Shown in pieces: positions 39,329-48,858 of a stretch of 64,000 nt of DNA. Position numbers and translations under genes: made by a program. Below the pieces are notes generated by a model. That model made no database searches, was not told the DNA's origin, and was given only the letters and a program-made list of their open reading frames with translations. This DNA is from Saprospiraceae bacterium (GTDB lineage: Bacteria; Bacteroidota; Bacteroidia; Chitinophagales; Saprospiraceae), in contig JADKDE010000004.1 in assembly GCA_016718505.1 (NCBI GenBank), positions 124,001-188,000 of the forward strand, written 5' to 3'. Each line of letters begins with the position of its first letter. Within the stretch, counting starts at the first letter, position 1.

Positions 39329-40099
39329 ATGACGTTTTTGCAGCAAAATTTGAAATATCTGCGCGAAAAACACCAGTTTACGCAACAAGAATTGGCAACG
39401 AAATTGGGCATCAATCGAAGCTCAATAGCTGATTATGAGCGAAATAACGCCGAACCTTCGATTAAATCCTTGTTGAAATTGGCTCAGATTTTCAATGTGA
39501 CCGTTGATTCAATGGTGGCTGGATTGGTGAGTGCAGATGACCTCGAAGTGGGTCGATCTGATGGGCTCAGGATCCTCGCAATCAGCGTGAATGCTCAAAA
39601 TGAGGAATATATCGAGCTTGTAGAGTCTAAGGCATCTGCTGGTTATTTACAGGGATATGCAGACCCTGAGTACATCAAGGATTTACCAAAAATATTTTTC
39701 CCTAACATCCCTTCGGGGACGTACCGCGGCTTCGAAATCGAAGGCGATTCGATGCTGCCTATCGAGTCGGGGAGCGTGATTATCTGCAAGTATATCGAAC
39801 ATATCAGAGACCTAAAAGACGGCAAAACTTATATCGTTATCACCAAAAATGATGGACTCGTATATAAGCGTGTTCGACTGTCGAAACACAAGGATCGCCT
39901 AGTACTTGTAAGCGACAATACGACCTACGAACCATATGAAATAGGACTTTTGGAGATCGACGAACTTTGGGAATATTACGCGCATTTGAGCTTTGATGAT
40001 CGCGATAAAAACGACTCAGATTACCAATTACAGTTGTTAAAAATACAAAAGGAGCTGGCCAATATCCAGAACAAAATTGAGACAATAGCTACCCATTAG
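39329..40099 (+). CDS. XRE-S24 autocleaving repressor (LexA/CI-like)
   Basis: The 256-residue protein has an N-terminal HTH (residues 5-60, FTQQELATKLGINRSSIADYER) and a C-terminal S24 peptidase domain. Catalytic Ser141 is in EGDSMLPI and Lys180 in VYKRVRL. An Ala-Gly bond (ASAGYLQG, about 104-105) sits where LexA-like proteins cleave themselves. A short coiled tail (230-252) follows. It likely represses stress or mobile genes until autocleavage. It converges on and overlaps a ClpP-like gene by 4 nt. Confidence 0.88.
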   Translation: MTFLQQNLKYLREKHQFTQQELATKLGINRSSIADYERNNAEPSIKSLLKLAQIFNVTVDSMVAGLVSADDLEVGRSDGLRILAISVNAQNEEYIELVESKASAGYLQGYADPEYIKDLPKIFFPNIPSGTYRGFEIEGDSMLPIESGSVIICKYIEHIRDLKDGKTYIVITKNDGLVYKRVRLSKHKDRLVLVSDNTTYEPYEIGLLEIDELWEYYAHLSFDDRDKNDSDYQLQLLKIQKELANIQNKIETIATH

Positions 40100-40689
40100 C
40101 CGTTGAATATGACCTCTTGGATCACTGGAGTCTGACCTGGCTGGACCTCATTGATTACGACAACTTGAGCTTTGTTAGGGACTAACTGTGAAGAGATGGT
40201 GTGTACCAGACCGTAAGCGACGCTTTCTTCGGGATTGAGCGTAGTTCGATTGTGCATATCCGCGAGGACTTTGTATGCCTCGTATCCACAAGTATCTGCG
40301 ATGACCTTGGCTATATTGTTTTGATCAATCTGCAAGCCCTTGAGATACTCGATAAGTTGCTTTTCATCGGCTTGTCCACCAGCTTGAAAATTGAACGAAA
40401 CACCGTGCATTAAGAATCTGGCGTGTGGTACGGAAAACCTCCTTTGCCCTGCACAGAATACGACCACTCCGATTGAGTCCACGCTGCCAAAATTATAGGT
40501 GTGGACGGGTATTGGTATGCCTTTGAGGTAATTGTACAGCGACAATCCATGGAAAACCGACCCACCAGGCGAAGAGATGATCAGATGGATTTTGGTTGCT
40601 CCCTGGGTTATTTTCGTGTCGATGGCCTTCAAGAGCATGTCCGTGGATTGAGGCGTTACCCCTGCGAAAAATCTTATATAAGCTTCCAT
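40096..40689 (-). CDS. ClpP-class serine protease
   Basis: The 197-residue protein has the Clp/crotonase fold. Motifs are IHLIISSPGGSVFHGLSLYNYL, catalytic Ser72 (NFGSVDSIGVVVF) and His95 (RFLMHGVSFNF). It is divergent from housekeeping ClpP, and resembles stand-alone or phage-prohead-type ClpP proteases. No phage genes are nearby. Substrate and any unfoldase partner are unknown. Confidence 0.82.
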   Translation of the reverse strand: MEAYIRFFAGVTPQSTDMLLKAIDTKITQGATKIHLIISSPGGSVFHGLSLYNYLKGIPIPVHTYNFGSVDSIGVVVFCAGQRRFSVPHARFLMHGVSFNFQAGGQADEKQLIEYLKGLQIDQNNIAKVIADTCGYEAYKVLADMHNRTTLNPEESVAYGLVHTISSQLVPNKAQVVVINEVQPGQTPVIQEVIFNG

Positions 40690-40827
40690 TTAGTATTGGG
40701 ATTAGTGCCCGACGCCGGGCATTTAATGTAAATAAAAAAATTGTGAAAAGGTTGAAAACTGCTGATAATTTGGGAAGTAAATGTATGATTTGGGCAGTCC
40801 CCCTACACCTTCATTAAAAGTAGCAAA

Positions 40828-40935
40828 AGGGTAGGGGTCGGGTGATTCGTGGCTTCGGTCTCATTTGCTCATGTTATTCGCAAAATGAGACTGTCGTCTA
40901 TAAAAGACGACACCACTACTCCCCCTACTGCGCTC
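40828..40935 (-). repeat. GC-rich hairpin repeat, copy F (divergent)
   Basis: Outer arms GTAGGGG and CCCCTAC pair. Inside are perfect stems GTCGTC/GACGAC and GTCTCATTT/AAATGAGAC. On the minus strand CGAAGCCACGAATCACCCGA parallels CGAAGAAGCGAATAGCCCGA of copy E. Confidence 0.6.
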
Positions 40936-41196
40936 TGTACTCTCGTGCTTGTAATTGCTATAGAATGTTCTAAAAGGCTACAAAGCCCCATCTGCCCCTA
41001 AAAATGCCCACCAAAAAAGAAAAAAAATATAGATAATACGGTAATTATCAGACAAAATAATATGCGTATTTAAATTATGTATAATACATCTTATAATCAA
41101 TAAGATACGTATAGGATAAATAATTTACCTGTCGTATTTCATATTAAGAAAAAAGCTATAATTCAATGCTGGATAGGGTTTTAGGCTATATTAAAT

Positions 41197-41227
41197 TTGG
41201 AAAATTAAATTATTAAATGTACCTTTG
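41197..41227 (+). promoter_or_regulatory. Promoter of the HU gene
   Basis: TTG (41197-41199), 20 nt, then TACCTTTG (41220-41227): a close match to the Bacteroidota consensus. The ATG lies 42 nt downstream. Confidence 0.8.
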
Positions 41228-41269
41228 CGGCGTTAATTAATTTTATTTAACCTAACCAATTTTATTACA

Positions 41270-41545
41270 ATGAATAAAGGAGATTTAGTAGATGCTATTG
41301 CAGCAGGTTCTGGCTTGACAAAAGTTGATTCAGAAAAGGCGTTGAATGCAACTATCGCTGCAATTACAAATGCTTTGACAAAAGGGGATAAAGTAACTGT
41401 TCCTGGATTTGGTTCATTTTTGACTTCAAAAAGAGCTGCTAGAACGGGTCGTAATCCTCAATCTGGTAAGGAAATTAAAATCGCGGCTAGAACCGTAGCT
41501 AGATTTAAAGTAGGTAAGACCCTTGCTGATGCAGTAGCAAAATAA
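41270..41545 (+). CDS. HU-family DNA-binding protein
   Basis: The 91-residue protein has full family length. The N-terminal helices are MNKGDLVDAIAAGSGLTKVDSEKALNATI; the beta-arm signature is VPGFGSFLTSKRAARTGRNPQSGKEI. It bends and compacts DNA as a dimer. It has its own promoter and terminator. Confidence 0.95.
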   Translation: MNKGDLVDAIAAGSGLTKVDSEKALNATIAAITNALTKGDKVTVPGFGSFLTSKRAARTGRNPQSGKEIKIAARTVARFKVGKTLADAVAK

Positions 41546-41575
41546 GATATTTTATCTTTGCTATAAGAATTTAAG

Positions 41576-41609
41576 AAAGGCAGTACATAAAAAGTATTGC
41601 CTTTTTTTT
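41576..41609 (+). terminator. Terminator of the HU gene
   Basis: GGCAGTAC and GTATTGCC pair around an A-rich loop and are followed by eight T. Confidence 0.85.
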
Positions 41610-41651
41610 ATTTTTGCCAACAGACTTTTTTATAATAAAATATAAATATTC

Positions 41652-42494
41652 ATGAAGAGCAATGCTGAGCTGGCTTCTATAGCCACACAAATAAGACGAG
41701 ATATCATCAGGATGGTACACGGATGCCAGAGTGGGCACCCTGGAGCTTCTTTGGGCTGTGCTGATTTGCTCGTAGCATTGTATGGTAGATTCATGAAGCA
41801 TAATCCCAGTTTCAATATGTCTGGCAAGGACGAAGACGTTTTCTTCCTTTCCAATGGACATATTTCGCCACTTTGGTATGCAACATTGGCTAGATTTGGC
41901 TATTTTGATGTCAAAGAATTGGCGACTTTTAGGAGATTGAACAGCCGACTACAAGGACATCCGACCACCCATGAGGGACTGCCAGGAGTTAGGATAGCAA
42001 GCGGATCTTTAGGCCAAGGTCTTTCTGTCGGATGTGGAGTCGCACTAGGAAAAAGAATGTCCAGTGACAGTAAAAGAGTTTTCGTACTAACAGGAGATGG
42101 AGAATTGCAGGAAGGTCAAAATTGGGAAGCAATAATGTTTGCTGCACATTACCGACTGGACAATATGGTAGCCATCGTCGATTGGAATGGTCAGCAGATA
42201 GATGGCTCCAACGACAATGTAATGTCCCTTGGAGATTTAGAAGCCAAGTGGAGCGCTTTTGGATGGGAGACTTATCGGGTCGAGGGTAATGACATGGACA
42301 AGCTCACTGCTGGATTGGAAAAAGCATTGGAGCATTCAGGTAAGCAAAAGCCAAAAGTAATTTTACTCCATACAGAAATGGGCTATGGCGTGGATTTCAT
42401 GATGGGTTCGCATAAGTGGCATGGCAGCGCCCCAAATGATGCCCAATGTACAGCTGCATTAGCGCAGTTGGAAGAAACCCTTGGTGATTATTAA
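41652..42494 (+). CDS. Transketolase, N-terminal (TPP-binding) subunit
   Basis: The 280-residue protein is the thiamine-diphosphate half of a split transketolase. Visible are HGCQSGHPGASLGCADLL, LPGVRIASGSLGQGLSVG and the TPP motif TGDGELQEGQNWEA...IVDWN. It acts in the non-oxidative pentose phosphate pathway with the C-terminal subunit 34 nt downstream. Confidence 0.93.
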   Translation: MKSNAELASIATQIRRDIIRMVHGCQSGHPGASLGCADLLVALYGRFMKHNPSFNMSGKDEDVFFLSNGHISPLWYATLARFGYFDVKELATFRRLNSRLQGHPTTHEGLPGVRIASGSLGQGLSVGCGVALGKRMSSDSKRVFVLTGDGELQEGQNWEAIMFAAHYRLDNMVAIVDWNGQQIDGSNDNVMSLGDLEAKWSAFGWETYRVEGNDMDKLTAGLEKALEHSGKQKPKVILLHTEMGYGVDFMMGSHKWHGSAPNDAQCTAALAQLEETLGDY

Positions 42495-42528
42495 TATTAG
42501 GCTCCAATTTTAAAAATTTTTACGACAA

Positions 42529-43491
42529 ATGAAATTATCAGACCATATCAATTTAGGAAATAAGGCTACTAGAGATGGCTTTGGCGAAGGATTTTATCAT
42601 CTTGGCAAGATCAATGACAAAGTGGTGGGATTGACAGCGGACTTGATGGGTTCTATGAAGATGGATGCCTTTGCAAAGGACTGGCCAGATCGATTTGTGC
42701 AAGTAGGAATCGCTGAGGCCAATATGATGGGTGTTGCTGCTGGACTGGCTATTGGAGGCTATATTCCTTATACGGGCACATTTGCCAATTTTTCTACGGG
42801 TAGGGTTTATGATCAAATAAGACAATCAATCGCCTATTCTCACAAAAATGTAAAAATTTGTGCATCACACGCAGGGCTGACCCTAGGCGAAGATGGTGCC
42901 ACGCATCAGATATTGGAAGATTTGGGTCTCATGAGGATGCTTCCAGGGATGACCGTTATCAATCCCTGTGATTCAAATCAAACTAGGGCTGCGGCCATTG
43001 CTATTGCTTCCTGGGATGGACCCGTTTACCTTCGATTTGGAAGACCTTCAGTACCCAATTTTACCCCGCTTGAGAGAGAATTTAAGATAGGCAAGGCAGA
43101 AGTATTGTCAGAGGGCAAAGATATCACATTGGTGGCTTGTGGACATATGGTGTGGAAATGCCTAGAAGCTGCCCGAGAATTAGAAATGGAAGGAATTCAT
43201 TGCGAGGTGATCAACCTAGCTACAATCAAGCCTTTGGACGAGGAAACCATTCTAAAATCATTAGCAAAAACAAGGGCCCTTGTCACAGCAGAAGAGCATC
43301 AAATTAATGGTGGTATCGGTGATATGTTGGCTGGTTTGTGTGCGAGAAAATTACCAATTCCAATAGAAATGGTAGCTGTAATGGACAGTTTTGGTGAGAG
43401 CGGCAAACCCGATGAATTGATTGTCAAATATGGATTAACAACTCAAAATATCATCCTAAAGGCTAAGGCTTGTTTGTCCAGAAAATACTGA
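42529..43491 (+). CDS. Transketolase, C-terminal subunit
   Basis: The 320-residue protein supplies the pyrimidine-binding and C-terminal domains. Motifs include DRFVQVGIAEANMMGVAAGLA (catalytic Glu), ASHAGLTLGEDGATHQILEDLGLMR and VTAEEHQINGGIGDM. It forms the heterodimeric enzyme with the preceding gene product. Confidence 0.93.
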   Translation: MKLSDHINLGNKATRDGFGEGFYHLGKINDKVVGLTADLMGSMKMDAFAKDWPDRFVQVGIAEANMMGVAAGLAIGGYIPYTGTFANFSTGRVYDQIRQSIAYSHKNVKICASHAGLTLGEDGATHQILEDLGLMRMLPGMTVINPCDSNQTRAAAIAIASWDGPVYLRFGRPSVPNFTPLEREFKIGKAEVLSEGKDITLVACGHMVWKCLEAARELEMEGIHCEVINLATIKPLDEETILKSLAKTRALVTAEEHQINGGIGDMLAGLCARKLPIPIEMVAVMDSFGESGKPDELIVKYGLTTQNIILKAKACLSRKY

Positions 43492-43496
43492 TTTTA

Positions 43497-44204
43497 TCAA
43501 TCATTTCTAGTAAAAAATAAATCTGCAGGATACTGGTTCACGTGCATCCTAAAGGGCTCGTCAAACATTTCAACGAAATCGAGGACCTTCTCCCCAGTAG
43601 CATGTTCTCGGTCAATGATCGTGGATATTTCCAATGAATCGCAATATAAATTGGATGCGCATATTAGCGAACCGTATAAATCGATATTCAATTTTGAACT
43701 TTTGGCATTTATCAATTTGTCATCGTCTGCAGATTCTTTAAGTCGAATGATATCCATGATCCCAGCTTTGTGATCCCATCCTTTATAAAAATTTATTTGA
43801 AGAATATGATTGGCATAAGATTTTATGATCCCTTCCATTTTCTTAGCCATGATTACTTTTTTATCTTCATTTTTCTTGATGGATTCGAAGATTACTGTAT
43901 CTCCAGCCGATATCTGATAGTTTGGTGCTAGAAATGTAAGACTAAAATAGTTCATACTGTCCACCGTTTTATTGAAGTACAAGTCTTTACTTAGAATTTT
44001 AGAATCGTGGTAAAGCACTACTCTCATCTCTTGACCGTATCGATAGTAGCTATATTGATTAGCCCAAGTATTGTATTTATAAAGCGTTGATCCTTCTACC
44101 AATGGAGGATAAAGTTGTGCCATCGCATAGTCTGATATATACGGAAGCTTGCAGCCATAAATCAACAATGATAGGACACAAAGGAGTGAAATATTGGTTT
44201 TCAT
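43497..44204 (-). CDS. Putative lipoprotein of unknown function
   Basis: The 235-residue protein has a lipobox Cys18 (LSLLIYGC). No known domain was recognised; the body is beta-rich. It overlaps the upstream outer-membrane-like gene by 4 nt, so the two are probably co-translated and may work together. Confidence 0.55.
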   Translation of the reverse strand: MKTNISLLCVLSLLIYGCKLPYISDYAMAQLYPPLVEGSTLYKYNTWANQYSYYRYGQEMRVVLYHDSKILSKDLYFNKTVDSMNYFSLTFLAPNYQISAGDTVIFESIKKNEDKKVIMAKKMEGIIKSYANHILQINFYKGWDHKAGIMDIIRLKESADDDKLINAKSSKLNIDLYGSLICASNLYCDSLEISTIIDREHATGEKVLDFVEMFDEPFRMHVNQYPADLFFTRND

Positions 44205-45283
44205 AATTTATCAAATATTGGATTATAATTGAATCCAATCAACAGAGAGTTTTGCCCCTGCGATTGATGAAGTGGCATGGCACTATTGATATGTATAAAG
44301 TCTTGTAGGGAGTAATATCGCTTTTGCTTGGGATTTTTTTCAAATCTCAAAGACCCCAATAGCCCAATATTAAAACCTAATGTACCATACAGATTCGGTG
44401 AAATACAACCACCATTTATCTTCAAATTGTACGAAGACGAGTTGAAGTTTTTATTAAAATTGCTCTTACCTGTAAAGTTAGTAATTTTACTTCTGAAGTC
44501 CTTTCTTGAGCCAGACTTGGATTCTATGGCGGCCAAGTCTTCTAGCAAAGTATAGTCGAAAACATCGGTCCCAAGGAGCTTGGCGGCTTCGTAAAAACTG
44601 CGCCTGTAGCCCGTAAATTGATCAAAGCTGAATTCGAGTATATTCTGGTACTTTCTCCAGGGATGATGCCAAGTCAGTCCTCCGCCTCCAGTCCAAAATC
44701 GATCAAATCCGTCTCCTAATCCAATCTGAGAAAAATACGGACCATCGTTATAATAGTAAATACTGAGATTATTTCCTTGTACAAAGGTAGAGCCGACGGT
44801 CTGATTTCTATGGTGATTATTGACGATAAAATGCACACCTTGTATGATATGAAATTTTCTGTCACCATCTGTGATGATATTATTGAATGACAAATTGTTG
44901 ATGGAGCGGCTGGCCTTCCAAAACGGTATTCCTGAAGGATTATGGGGCATGCTGGCATATCCGAATTGAAAACTGCTCGTAAGATCGATTTGATTGTCTT
45001 GGCTCTCTAGCGTGAGGCAATTACCCAGGGATTTATTATAAAATCCCAAGTTAGTAGAGCCGTTTAAAATTAAATTACCAAAATATTTGGTCAATGCAAC
45101 TCCGACAAACGATCTAACACTCGGAAACGTACCCCTAGCTCCGTCAAAATTTTTATTGGCATTGACAGTAATCCCAACTTGAAATGTGAATGAATCGTAG
45201 AATTTTTCGGTTTCTTGGCTCTTGAGTGTAAATACGTTAATTAAAAGGCAAGCACTTGTTGATAAAATTCGAATCGCATTCAT
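44201..45283 (-). CDS. Putative outer-membrane beta-barrel protein
   Basis: The 360-residue protein has a signal peptide (ending LKSQ) and alternating aromatic/polar strands such as NLILNGSTNLGFYNKSL and NILEFSFDQFTGYRRSFYE. The C-terminal NSLLIGFNYNPIFDKL ends without a classical terminal Phe. Family not recognised. It forms a two-gene unit with the lipoprotein gene at 43497-44204. Confidence 0.55.
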   Translation of the reverse strand: MNAIRILSTSACLLINVFTLKSQETEKFYDSFTFQVGITVNANKNFDGARGTFPSVRSFVGVALTKYFGNLILNGSTNLGFYNKSLGNCLTLESQDNQIDLTSSFQFGYASMPHNPSGIPFWKASRSINNLSFNNIITDGDRKFHIIQGVHFIVNNHHRNQTVGSTFVQGNNLSIYYYNDGPYFSQIGLGDGFDRFWTGGGGLTWHHPWRKYQNILEFSFDQFTGYRRSFYEAAKLLGTDVFDYTLLEDLAAIESKSGSRKDFRSKITNFTGKSNFNKNFNSSSYNLKINGGCISPNLYGTLGFNIGLLGSLRFEKNPKQKRYYSLQDFIHINSAMPLHQSQGQNSLLIGFNYNPIFDKL

Positions 45284-45479
45284 TTTATGGTGGTTTATTT
45301 TACAAATATAAGCTATTTATTGTTGTATCATGTTCGTTTGATGGTTTTAGTTCTAATTTATTTTAAAATATTTATTGACGCCCATTTTTTGACTTTGGCA
45401 GTTTGGATTGATGGGTTAGGTCACTCACCAAGCCATTAATTTAGTTCATTTATTTTGCAAAAAGTCGTAGCTTTGTTTG

Positions 45480-47161
45480 ATGTTGGTCATCCATGATTTG
45501 TGCATCGTTTTCAACCCCAGCTTCCCGAATGAAAAGGTAGTGCTCGAGCATTTTGATCTTTCTATAGAATCAGGTCAAATAGTATCTTTAGTAGGAGAGA
45601 GTGGGAGCGGAAAGACCATGGTAAGTCTCGCCATTTTAGGCTTATTGCCAGAGATTCCAAAATCGGTTAAAGGACAAATTTTCTGGAATGAAATAGATTT
45701 ATTGTCGTCCAGTGAAGCGGATCTGTGCAAAATCAGAGGTAAGGAAATAGCCATGATTTTTCAGGAACCCATGTCCGCCATGAATCCCCTCATGCGCATC
45801 AAAGATCAGCTAGACGAAGCCATCACCATTCACCAAAAAGGCATCCCTTTTCTAGAAAGAAAAAAGAAAATAACCAAGGCATTGCAAGACATGCAACTGG
45901 CAAATATCGACCGCATACTGGATTCTTTTCCACATCAAATATCAGGGGGACAATTGCAGCGCATTATGATCGCGATGGCCTTGCTAAATGGCCCCCAACT
46001 CCTCATAGCTGATGAACCTACCACTGCCCTCGATGTGACTGTCCAGAAGGAGATCATTCATATCCTTAAAGGACTCAAGGATGAGTACAATATGTCCATC
46101 TTGTTCATTTCTCATGATTTAGGATTGGTTTCGTCCATTTCGGACAAAATAGCCGTTTTACATAACGGTCATCTCAAAGATTTTGGAACTGTTGATAATA
46201 TTTTGTATCAACCAACCAGTGAATACACGAAAAATCTCTTGGCTTCGATGCCCTCTTTTACAGGTCAACGCAAACTTTTGTTACACAAAAATGAACCAAA
46301 ATTTATTCCTGAAAGCGAATATAAAACTCGTTTGGAAAAAAGATTGAGATTGATTGATAACGCCCCGAGGATATTAGAAATAAACAAAATTAAGGTCGAA
46401 TATCCAACCAAGAGGGATTTTTTGGTAGAGTAAAAGAATACCATATTGCCGTCAAGGATTTAAATTTAACGCTAAAAAAAGGAGAGATTCTTGGAATCGT
46501 AGGAGAGTCTGGCAGTGGCAAATCTTCCCTAGCCAAAGCACTATTGAGGTTGATAGACCCTGTCATGGGTGAGATAAAACTTTTTGATGCCAATTGGCTA
46601 GATCTTCAAGGTAAAGAACTTCGGTTGGAAAGAAAACGCATGCAATTGATATTCCAAGATCCATTCGCTTCGCTCAATCCCAAAATGAAAATTGGTGAAG
46701 CAATACTAGAGCCGATGCTAGAACACAAAATTTATCCTCCTGCTGAGGCTTACCAGAAAACCCTCGAATTGTTACAAAAAGTTGGTCTCCAAGTGGGAGA
46801 TTTCAATAAATACCCTTCGCAATTCAGTGGTGGTCAAAGGCAAAGAATTTCCATTGCCAGGGCTCTTGCGCTCAATCCAGAAGTTTTGGTTTGTGATGAA
46901 TCCGTTTCTGCATTAGATGTGACCGTCCAAGCTCAAGTCTTGCAACTCCTTTTGGATATCCAGCGTGAACGAGATTTGAGTATCATTTTTATTTCACACG
47001 ATATGGCCGTAGTTTATAATATTTGCGATAGGATCGTTGTTATGAAATCTGGTGAAATAGTGGAGGAAGGTGATGTTGAACACATATTTTTCAATGCTGT
47101 CCATCCATATACCCAAAATCTATTGGATGCTGTCTCAAAAATACCTAAACATAATGCATAA
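45480..47161 (+). CDS. Peptide-type ABC transporter, fused double ATPase, frame broken at a homopolymer
   Basis: Two ABC ATPase domains of the Dpp/Opp type, as in YejF. The first has GESGSGKTMVSLAILGLLPE, the Q-loop FQEPMSAMNP, signature ISGGQLQRIMIAMAL and Walker B LLIADEPTTALD. The second has GESGSGKSSLAKALLRL, FQDPFASLNP, FSGGQRQRISIARAL and VCDESVSALD. The frame is lost at the T6 run 46418-46423; seven T restore RDFFGRVKEYHIAVKDL. No permease or binding protein is adjacent. TAGCTTTG at 45468-45475 abuts the start. Confidence 0.88.
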
Positions 47162-47180
47162 AATCACGTTATCTGAGCGT

Positions 47181-47648
47181 ATGAAACGATTATTTTATTT
47201 GTTCTTTGTGCTTTCTGCCGCTTGTACCAACAAGCCTGGTTTTCCCATCGAACCAAAAATCGAATACCTCGGTATGACCAAAAGTTCTATGATCCAAAGT
47301 TCGGTCAATGGCGATAGCACGTTGATCCGCATTTCATTCACTGATGGCGATGGAGATCTCGGCGACAAAGACAGCCTCAATTTGATCGTAACGGATTCTA
47401 GGATTCCAGGTTTTCCCGAAAAATTTAAAATTCCTTTTGTTCCCAAAGAAGGTTCGGGCAACGGCATTAGCGGTGAAATAGGCTTTTTGGTTTATTCAAC
47501 TTGTTGTATTTACCCTGATGGTTCTGCTTGTTTTCCTTCTACACAATATCCCACGGACAGCCTTCATTATCTCATAAAAATCAAAGACCGCGCAGGACAT
47601 TGGTCCAATGAAATTCGAACCAATGATCTTGTGATTTTGTGTCAGTGA
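47181..47648 (+). CDS. Putative lipoprotein
   Basis: From ATG 47181 the 155-residue protein has lipobox Cys15 (FVLSAAC) and a calcium-loop-like ISFTDGDGDLGDKDS followed by a small beta domain with a CC pair. Similar Bacteroidota lipoproteins exist but have no assigned role. It is 19 nt after the ABC ATPase and 25 nt before mqnE. Confidence 0.65.
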   Translation: MKRLFYLFFVLSAACTNKPGFPIEPKIEYLGMTKSSMIQSSVNGDSTLIRISFTDGDGDLGDKDSLNLIVTDSRIPGFPEKFKIPFVPKEGSGNGISGEIGFLVYSTCCIYPDGSACFPSTQYPTDSLHYLIKIKDRAGHWSNEIRTNDLVILCQ

Positions 47649-47673
47649 TTAATTTTTCAATTTTTTCTTCAAT

Positions 47674-48855
47674 ATGAATATCAATTTTGATTTTATAAAA
47701 AACCTAGGCATCGATTCAGATTTGACTAAAATTGCAGAGAAAATAGCTTCAAATCAGCGCATTGACGAAGGCGATGCCCTTAGGTTATTTCAAGAAAAAT
47801 CCCTAGGTTTCGTTGGATATCTCGCCAATGCCATTCGTGAGGAGAAACACGGAGACAATACATATTTCAATAGAAATTTTCATATAGAACCCACCAATCT
47901 TTGTGTGTATGATTGCAAGTTTTGCAGTTATTCGCGCCTTATCAAACAAAGAGAAGAAGGCTGGGAATACACCCATGAGGAGATGATGGATTTCGTTAAA
48001 AAATACGATGGAAAGAATGTTACGGAAGTGCATATCGTTGGTGGAGTCTTGCCTAGGTACGATTTGCCATTTTATGAGAATTTATTTCAAGAGATAAAGG
48101 CACATAGGCCAGAGCTGCACATAAAAGCATTGACCCCCGTTGAGTTCCTTTATATTTTCAAGAAAGCAAAAGTTTCTTATGAAGAAGGCCTTACTCGCCT
48201 TGCACAAGCAGGTCTTGACAGCATACCAGGAGGAGGGGCAGAAATATTTGATCCAACTATTAGACAGCAGATCGCCGCCGATAAATGCGATGGCACCCAA
48301 TGGCTCGAAATGCATCGAATTTGGCACAAAATGGGCCGCAAATCTAATGCAACAATCCTGTATGGGCATATTGAGACCTACGAGCACCGAATCGATCACC
48401 TGAAGCAGCTTAGGACCCTTCAGGACGAAACGGGAGGTTTCCAAACATTCATCCCCTTGAAGTTTAGAAACAAAGACAACCAAATGTCTCATCTCGCCGA
48501 GACCACAAGCATCGAGGATATGAAAAATTATGCCGTCAGCCGCATCTATTTGGACAATTTCGATCATATCAAAGCCTACTGGCCTATGCTCGGCAGAGAA
48601 ATGGCTCAACTCTCGCTTTCTTTCGGCGTCGATGACATAGATGGCACGATCGATGACACCACCAAGATTTATTCCATGGCTGGATCCGAAGAGCAAAATC
48701 CATCTTTATCCACGCATCAATTGGTCGATCTCATCAAGCGGGCAGGTAGAAAACCCATAGAAAGAGACACATTATACAGCCAGCTAGTGGATTATAGCTA
48801 TCTGGATATTAATGAGCCGCAAGAAGTTTATGTGGAGCTGCCAGTTCTCAATTAG
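47674..48855 (+). CDS. mqnE: Aminofutalosine synthase MqnE
   Basis: MqnE is the radical-SAM enzyme that adds the chorismate-derived enolpyruvyl unit to make aminofutalosine in the futalosine route to menaquinone. The 393-residue protein has the SAM cluster Cys77, Cys81, Cys84 (CVYDCKFC) plus VHIVGGVLPRYD, GLDSIPGGGAEIFD and TILYGHIETYEHRI. Its presence shows the organism uses the futalosine pathway in place of the classical Men route. Confidence 0.92.
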   Translation: MNINFDFIKNLGIDSDLTKIAEKIASNQRIDEGDALRLFQEKSLGFVGYLANAIREEKHGDNTYFNRNFHIEPTNLCVYDCKFCSYSRLIKQREEGWEYTHEEMMDFVKKYDGKNVTEVHIVGGVLPRYDLPFYENLFQEIKAHRPELHIKALTPVEFLYIFKKAKVSYEEGLTRLAQAGLDSIPGGGAEIFDPTIRQQIAADKCDGTQWLEMHRIWHKMGRKSNATILYGHIETYEHRIDHLKQLRTLQDETGGFQTFIPLKFRNKDNQMSHLAETTSIEDMKNYAVSRIYLDNFDHIKAYWPMLGREMAQLSLSFGVDDIDGTIDDTTKIYSMAGSEEQNPSLSTHQLVDLIKRAGRKPIERDTLYSQLVDYSYLDINEPQEVYVELPVLN

Positions 48856-48858
48856 TCG

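Noticed and set aside
40096..40689. Prophage head-maturation protease
   Set aside because: The ClpP-like fold could suggest this, but no capsid, portal, terminase or tail gene is nearby.
48082..48696. Minus-strand frame of 204 codons inside mqnE
   Set aside because: Antisense shadow of a well-supported radical-SAM gene.
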